A stretch of DNA of 44,727 nucleotides, taken from positions 1 through 44,727 of the forward strand of contig JBHIBD010000009.1 in assembly GCA_046758865.1 (NCBI GenBank). Reading direction: 5' to 3'. Made by a program: the position numbers and the translations under genes. Below are positions 39,823 through 44,727 of this stretch, in pieces. How positions within the stretch are numbered: position 1 is the first letter of the stretch; every line of letters begins with the position of its first letter. The notes under the pieces were generated by a model. The model did no database searches. It saw only the letters and a program-made list of their open reading frames with translations, and was not told the origin of the DNA. The stretch comes from JBHIBD01 sp046758865 (GTDB taxonomy: Bacteria > Planctomycetota > Brocadiia > Brocadiales > Bathyanammoxibiaceae).

Positions 39823-39919
39823 GGCTAATACCTCGGGAACCTTGCCATACGTCTCACAATTTATCTAATGTATTATATATTAGATTCTGCTACAATTCCA
39901 TGCGAAACCCGCGTGTCTT

Positions 39920-39937
39920 GCAGGGCTTAAGCCCTGC
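39920..39937. repeat. 18 bp perfect palindrome GCAGGGCTTAAGCCCTGC
   Basis: It lies in the 186 nt divergent gap between the repeat-protein gene and the c-di-GMP gene. The GGGCTTAAGCCC core is a frequent dispersed intergenic palindrome in bacterial genomes. A second, AT-rich inverted repeat TCTAAT-N9-ATTAGA is at 39864-39884, covering a TATAAT that could serve the leftward genes. No convincing promoter with both boxes was found here. Confidence 0.65.
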
Positions 39938-40008
39938 GCACCCGATAGCACTTCTATACAATATAATGTAGTGTACGGAAATGTAAAGCCTTATAGAGTC
40001 CCAAATTT

Positions 40009-42360
40009 ATGAAAAAATCTATAAAGACACACTTTGCGTTGCTATTTGCCCTCCTGGCCCTAGCACCCATTGCTATAATCTTCGCCATCTACAGCCCCGG
40101 GGTCATAAGGGGGCTGAGCAACAGGGCCGTGCAAGACGTCCATTCACTGGGGAAAAGCCACGTTAGAATCATCTCTCTATGGATAAAGGAAAAGACAGAA
40201 GATGCAAAGCGTCTCGCCAGTTCCCATCACGTCCTAAACATATTTAAGGGACTGCCACAGGATAGTGATGGTCTCTCCGATTTCCTGCATTCTAACCTGC
40301 AAGAGCATGGTTTTTCAGGGATTTATGTACTTGATAGAGATGGCAACCTAAAGGCCTCAGCAGAAAGAGGCAAGCATGCTGGTCTGCCTAAGGAGGTAAA
40401 GCAGCTCCTCGAAAAGGCCCTAAAAGACATGCACGTGACATTGGCACACTTTCATGAGCCAGAGGAAGTGAAGGACAAATGCCCTATGCTTTGTCTTGCG
40501 AGTCCTGTGCTGGGAGGCAAAGACATCCCGGGCGCCGTAGTAGTCAAGATTGACCTTTCTCGGATAAGAGACGTTCTAATGGACGTGACTGGAGAAAGGC
40601 GTGTATGCACCTCCCTTATAGACAAAGAAGGCAATATGTTAATTTGCTTTATACTGGACCCCACCTCCGAATGCCACAAAAGCATGGGCAAGAAACTGGT
40701 TGACCCCCGGACAGGGAACCTCACACCTGGGGTAAAGGCCTGCCTTTCTGGCAAGAAAGGCTTTTCCCCGCAGGTGTACACCAATCACGTAGGAGAACAG
40801 GTGCTGGGTGCATGGGGATGGCTACCTGACCTCGATACAGGGATAATAGTAGAGGTAAATGCACGGGAGTTCTTCGGACCAGTCTCATTGGTCAAGAGAA
40901 GGCTGTGGAGCTTTCTGTTTATAGTTGGGGTCGGCGTAATCATCATATCCATATTTATAGGCAACAGGGTATCGGAGCCCCTTATCTCTCTCACAGAAAC
41001 GGCAAAGAAAATAGCTGCGGGCAACTTTGAGGAACGGTCTTTAATAAAATCCGAGGATGAACTTGGCGAGCTGGCGGGAAGTCTCAACACCATGGTGGAC
41101 TCCCTACAAAAAAAACACACCGAGCTGGAAGAGGCCAATAAGAAACTTGCCGCAACCTCGGTGAGAGACGGCCTTACCGGACTCTACAACCACTACCGCT
41201 TCCAAGAGCTGATGGACTCCGAGTTCCGACGGGCCAAGCGATACAACCTCCCTTTATGCCTGCTTATGGTAGACATTGATGATTTTAAGTCAATAAATGA
41301 TACCTATGGCCACCCCTTTGGTGACTTTGTCCTGAAAGAGTTGGCGGAGCTCATCGACAAGTCTGTAAGAGAGATCGACATCTCAAGCAGGTACGGTGGT
41401 GAGGAGTTTACGGTCATCCTGCCTAACACTGAGCTGGACGGCGCCTATGCTGTTGCAGAGAAGCTCAGACAGGCTGCGGCCAATCATAGCTTTAAGCACG
41501 ACGATATGGTTACAAAACTTACCCTGACCATAGGTATATCTTCCCTGGCAGAAGAAGGGATAAACACCAAAGATGACGTGATAAAACACGCTGATGCGGC
41601 TATGTACGAGGGAAAAATCAGGGGAAAGAATGTGACTGTCTCCTGGGGGGAATTTATACTCTGGGAGAGGCTTGCATCAAAAGAAGAAAGGGAATCCGCA
41701 GAACACTACCGGAAGAGATTTGTCTCAACTGCCAGGAGTGTGAAGAGGTCTTACATGGAGACCTCTACGGCCCTGGTAAAGACACTGGAGGCAAAAGATG
41801 GTTACACTGCCACACACTCCTACCTAGTGACAACCTATGCGGTAGGGCTTGCAGAAGAACTGGGGCTCGCACAAGAGAACATAGAAATAATAAAGAATTC
41901 CGCCGTACTTCATGACATAGGAAAAATTGCCATCCCAGATAGCATCCTGACAAAAAACGACAACCTCACGGAGGAAGAATATAACATCGTAAAGGAACAC
42001 CCTGAACAAAGCGTAAAGATATTGGAGGGGATAGGGTTCCTGCAAAAGGAACTGCCAATAATCCTTCACCACCAGGAGTGGTTTAACGGGAAAGGCTACC
42101 CCAAAGGCCTGGAAGGGACGGCAATCCCACTGGGTGCGAGGATACTCGCCATCTGCGACGCATATGAGGCGATGACCTCCAAAAGGCCCTACCGCAAGAG
42201 CCTAACCCATAAAGCCGCCCTTGAGGAAATACGCAAGGGGGCTGGAGTGCGGTTTGACCCCGAGCTGGTAGAACCATTTATCAGGGCAATAGAGAAACTG
42301 CTGGCTACTACGAGGCGTATCTGCATCCCACAGCTAAATAAAACAGTGGATATATCATAA
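40009..42360 (+). CDS. Membrane sensor with Cache-like, HAMP, GGDEF and HD-GYP domains
   Basis: This 783-residue protein can in principle both make and degrade cyclic di-GMP. Order: membrane helix (8-28), periplasmic Cache-type sensor (about 35-295), membrane helix (300-320), HAMP (320-372), and a GGDEF domain with active-site GGEEF at 463-467 and a product-inhibition site RxxD at 454-457. The C-terminal HD-GYP domain has HD at 635-636, HH at 687-688 and GYP at 696-698. All key residues of both enzymes are intact. The ATG has no clear Shine-Dalgarno. The gene appears monocistronic. What the sensor detects is unknown. Confidence 0.94.
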   Translation: MKKSIKTHFALLFALLALAPIAIIFAIYSPGVIRGLSNRAVQDVHSLGKSHVRIISLWIKEKTEDAKRLASSHHVLNIFKGLPQDSDGLSDFLHSNLQEHGFSGIYVLDRDGNLKASAERGKHAGLPKEVKQLLEKALKDMHVTLAHFHEPEEVKDKCPMLCLASPVLGGKDIPGAVVVKIDLSRIRDVLMDVTGERRVCTSLIDKEGNMLICFILDPTSECHKSMGKKLVDPRTGNLTPGVKACLSGKKGFSPQVYTNHVGEQVLGAWGWLPDLDTGIIVEVNAREFFGPVSLVKRRLWSFLFIVGVGVIIISIFIGNRVSEPLISLTETAKKIAAGNFEERSLIKSEDELGELAGSLNTMVDSLQKKHTELEEANKKLAATSVRDGLTGLYNHYRFQELMDSEFRRAKRYNLPLCLLMVDIDDFKSINDTYGHPFGDFVLKELAELIDKSVREIDISSRYGGEEFTVILPNTELDGAYAVAEKLRQAAANHSFKHDDMVTKLTLTIGISSLAEEGINTKDDVIKHADAAMYEGKIRGKNVTVSWGEFILWERLASKEERESAEHYRKRFVSTARSVKRSYMETSTALVKTLEAKDGYTATHSYLVTTYAVGLAEELGLAQENIEIIKNSAVLHDIGKIAIPDSILTKNDNLTEEEYNIVKEHPEQSVKILEGIGFLQKELPIILHHQEWFNGKGYPKGLEGTAIPLGARILAICDAYEAMTSKRPYRKSLTHKAALEEIRKGAGVRFDPELVEPFIRAIEKLLATTRRICIPQLNKTVDIS

Positions 42361-42453
42361 GATAGCCGTTGGAAAACTGCGGAGGCAATCACGCCAGTCC
42401 AAACGTTGTTCCTCCCCGAAGAGGCACCTTACCAATACGGGAAAGACACCCCC

Positions 42454-44640
42454 CTACTCGATTCCAAGGGTCTTTAATAGCTCCACCACCTTCGCCTCTT
42501 CACGGGTGGGGGGCGCGCAGTACCCGAGTGGCACGCATACATAGGCTACTGCCTTGCCATCGGCACTGGCAGGATAGGGCAATTGGGCCTCCTCTGTGGG
42601 GTCGTGCACAGTAACAATCTTTCCCGGCCGGTAGGTCCCCAGGGCAGCCATCAAGAGCCGCAGCGTATCGGGGGCGTCCTTCTTCCCAATGATAACCGCA
42701 TGAGGAGGGATGTTTATATGGTAGGCAAGGGCCAGGGCATAGGCAGAGGCGAAGTGTCCGGATTCCTTAGCGGAGGCAGCATAGGCCTTGAGCGTGCGCT
42801 CCGCACCCTCACGATATTCATCCTTATACGTTATATAGTACAGCCTGTCCAACACCATCGCAGCCACGGCATTTGCCGCGGGTGTGGGCGTGTCCTCAAA
42901 GGGCTTACGCACAAAAACCCTCTGGGCATGGGCCGTATCAAAGAAACCCCCTTGTTCATCATCCCAAAAATTCTCCAAGCAGTAATTAATAATGTCCTCT
43001 GTCGCCTCTAAATAGCGCCTCTCACCTGAAACCTCGTAGGCATCAAGACAGGCCAGAGACATCCATATGTTATCATCAAGATAACCCGGGATGCGTGCCT
43101 CTCCCTCGTAGTATGTGCGGAAGACCCCTTTGCCCATCTCGTAGGAGTTTGCCAATAAGAGGTCCAGTCCTTTTAGGGCAAAGTCCCTTATGTCATCACG
43201 GCCCAAAAACTTGTATACCTCCAGATACGCCGAAATCATCATCCCGTTCCAGGAACTGTACTTGTTTCTGTCAACAAAGGGTGTAGGGGAGGCGTTCCTC
43301 GACTCTAGCAGCTTCTTCCTGCCATTACTCAGGACAGAGGACACCTCTTCAACTGTCACATTCAGCTCCTTTGCGACCTCCTCTAGGGTAACAGATATCC
43401 TTGGCACGTTCTTGGCGGGGTTGTGGTGCATCTCACCCTGGGCCTCTATCTCGTAGTAATATTTGATTGCCTTTGCTTCCAGAGGCGTCAGTACCGCATC
43501 CACCTCTGCGGGCGTCCACGTGTAATAATCTCCATCGTCCCCCCTACCAACGTCGGCATCCTGTGAGGCGTAAAACCCCCCAAGCTCGCTGTCAGACGCC
43601 TCACGGGTTATGTAGTCCACTATCTCCTCCACAACTCCTTTATAGACTCCACTACCTGTGGCGGCATAGGCATGGACAAAATTTCTCAGCATGCCAGAGT
43701 TCACGTAGGGCATCTTTTCAAAGTGTGGTACACGCCACTCCCTATCTACGGCGTATCGGAAAAAACCTCCCCTGATGTGGTCCCTGATACCCCCTTCTGC
43801 CGTGGCATCGAGTGTCTTTAAGGCCAAGTCACCGGTAAGAGGCTCTGCATCTTTTTTGACAAATGCCCTCCAGAGGGCGAACTCTATGCCTGCCTCACTC
43901 GGGAATTTTGCACCAGTGCCAAACCCACCAAAATCCCTATCAAAATCCTCAGCAATCCCCTTTGCTATGGCATCCAGAAGCCCTGAAGATAGTTCGCCGG
44001 CCTTTAGCCCTGTACTCTCCATGCCGAGGACATATTGATAATGCTGCTCTGCCTGGGCCTGAAGCTCCTCCGTCTGTTCTTTATATACCTTCGCAATCTT
44101 GGGGAGTAGAGACTTAAGTCCCTCGCGCCCCCATTTGCTTTCAGCGGGGAAGTACGTACCGCCAAAAAAAACCTTCCCGTCGGGGGTAAGAAATGCAGTA
44201 AGGGGCCAGCCCCCATGCCCGGTGAGGGCGCTCACGGCGGTCTGATACCAGCGGTCTATGTCTGGCCTTTCGTCCATATCAACCTTAACTGCCACAAAAT
44301 ACTTGTTAATCAGCTCAGCCACCTCGGGATCCTCATATGTCTCCTCATCCATCACGTGGCACCAGTGGCACCATACAGCACCTATGTCTAGCAGTATGGG
44401 CCGGTCCAACCTCTTGGCCAATGCAAAGGCCTCCTTGCCGTATTCGTGCCAGTCTATTGGCTGGAACCTGGCACTCCGCAGGTAAGGGCTGGCAGATTTA
44501 GCAAGTCGGTTCTCCTTCTGGTGAGCCGCTGCCGGGCCACCCTGCTCCTCAGCACAGAGACGGGGAGAACCCCTCCAAGTGGGCAATAGAGCTATACTTA
44601 GGAGAATCAGAAGAAACAATATTGGGCTGGTCATCTGCAT
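42454..44640 (-). CDS. Secreted thioredoxin-domain protein of the DUF255/YyaL (SSP411-like) family
   Basis: Domain order: signal peptide (about 1-30), thioredoxin-like DUF255 domain starting NRLAKSASPYLRSA with the motif WCHWCHVM (Cys91-x2-Cys94), then a long alpha/alpha-toroid resembling glycosidases (about 220-640) and a short C-terminal thioredoxin-fold remnant. Length 728 is normal for the family, but most members are cytoplasmic, so the export signal is notable. The biochemical role of this family is not established. A ribosome site AAAGGA precedes the ATG, and the 87 nt upstream to the window edge show no other gene. It converges on the c-di-GMP gene with 93 nt between, without a clear terminator. 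Confidence 0.9.
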   Translation of the reverse strand: MQMTSPILFLLILLSIALLPTWRGSPRLCAEEQGGPAAAHQKENRLAKSASPYLRSARFQPIDWHEYGKEAFALAKRLDRPILLDIGAVWCHWCHVMDEETYEDPEVAELINKYFVAVKVDMDERPDIDRWYQTAVSALTGHGGWPLTAFLTPDGKVFFGGTYFPAESKWGREGLKSLLPKIAKVYKEQTEELQAQAEQHYQYVLGMESTGLKAGELSSGLLDAIAKGIAEDFDRDFGGFGTGAKFPSEAGIEFALWRAFVKKDAEPLTGDLALKTLDATAEGGIRDHIRGGFFRYAVDREWRVPHFEKMPYVNSGMLRNFVHAYAATGSGVYKGVVEEIVDYITREASDSELGGFYASQDADVGRGDDGDYYTWTPAEVDAVLTPLEAKAIKYYYEIEAQGEMHHNPAKNVPRISVTLEEVAKELNVTVEEVSSVLSNGRKKLLESRNASPTPFVDRNKYSSWNGMMISAYLEVYKFLGRDDIRDFALKGLDLLLANSYEMGKGVFRTYYEGEARIPGYLDDNIWMSLACLDAYEVSGERRYLEATEDIINYCLENFWDDEQGGFFDTAHAQRVFVRKPFEDTPTPAANAVAAMVLDRLYYITYKDEYREGAERTLKAYAASAKESGHFASAYALALAYHINIPPHAVIIGKKDAPDTLRLLMAALGTYRPGKIVTVHDPTEEAQLPYPASADGKAVAYVCVPLGYCAPPTREEAKVVELLKTLGIE

Positions 44641-44727
44641 AAAAGTGTCCTTTTTTGTTTAATGTTTAATAATTTCCCCTTCGCTCCAGTTTATTCCATA
44701 ACTACGACACATTCAAGGATACAAAAA

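Noticed and set aside
39864..39884. AT-rich inverted repeat before the repeat-protein gene as a defined operator
   Set aside because: It is short, AT-rich and covers a lone TATAAT without a proper -35 box; evidence is too weak for a separate feature.

Overview
The window is a continuous, gene-dense stretch of a diderm bacterial chromosome of moderate GC. LptE, a BamD-like TPR protein, a TolC-family protein, SecG and many lipid- and envelope-linked genes point to an outer membrane. The combination of a cdaA-cdaR pair in a Gram-negative type cell, free-standing coaC, N-terminally extended DHPS, ADP-forming acetyl-CoA synthetase and a MamK-like actin fits a planctomycete/PVC or Nitrospirota-type organism. 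I cannot decide between these from the sequence alone. No rRNA, tRNA, CRISPR array, transposase or phage gene was recognised.

Region 1 (1-17.1 kb). After the 5' part of a TolC-family gene and two palindromic repeats comes a 16.4 kb minus-strand cluster of 19 tightly packed genes, read in the order pheA-tpiA-secG-yicC-gmk-coaC-dut-ftsK-rimO-pgsA-recO-bamD-like-lptE-folP-cdaA-cdaR-pdxJ-dapA-folE. Most junctions overlap or are under 40 nt; the largest gap is 80 nt. A good sigma70-like promoter precedes pheA. It is mirrored by a promoter firing the other way.

Region 2 (17.1-22.3 kb). Rightward NYN ribonuclease and RNase III genes overlap by 59 nt. They converge on the leftward queE-queC pair, and the rnc and queC stop codons share one CTAG. 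Next comes the most interesting locus: a coiled-coil protein of unknown family, followed 38 nt later by a MamK-family bacterial actin, with its own promoter and no other magnetosome gene in the window. A small four-cysteine basic protein follows.

Region 3 (22.3-31.9 kb). Leftward metabolic genes: threonine synthase, a 2-phosphosulfolactate phosphatase-like protein, pyruvate kinase, a BioD-like/DRTGG protein, fused ADP-forming acetyl-CoA synthetase, archaeal-type class I FBP aldolase, a PfkB-family phosphofructokinase and a DJ-1/PfpI protein. Together they cover lower glycolysis and acetyl-CoA/acetate interconversion with ATP.

Region 4 (31.9-37.4 kb). A CadC/SmtB-type metal sensor with promoter and matching operator, then a Zn/Cd/Pb P1B-ATPase with a palindromic repeat in the leader between them, then an MDR oxidoreductase. 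A short AT-rich accessory patch follows. It holds a truncated GHKL-type ATPase fused to other domains and a four-helix-bundle (23S rRNA IVP-like) gene, edged by GAATTC-rich repeats.

Region 5 (37.4-44.7 kb). A small secreted beta-rich protein, an FHA-TM-trypsin-like protease with an upstream partner made of two gapless 76-residue repeats, a Cache-HAMP-GGDEF-HD-GYP c-di-GMP protein, and a secreted DUF255/YyaL-type thioredoxin-domain protein.
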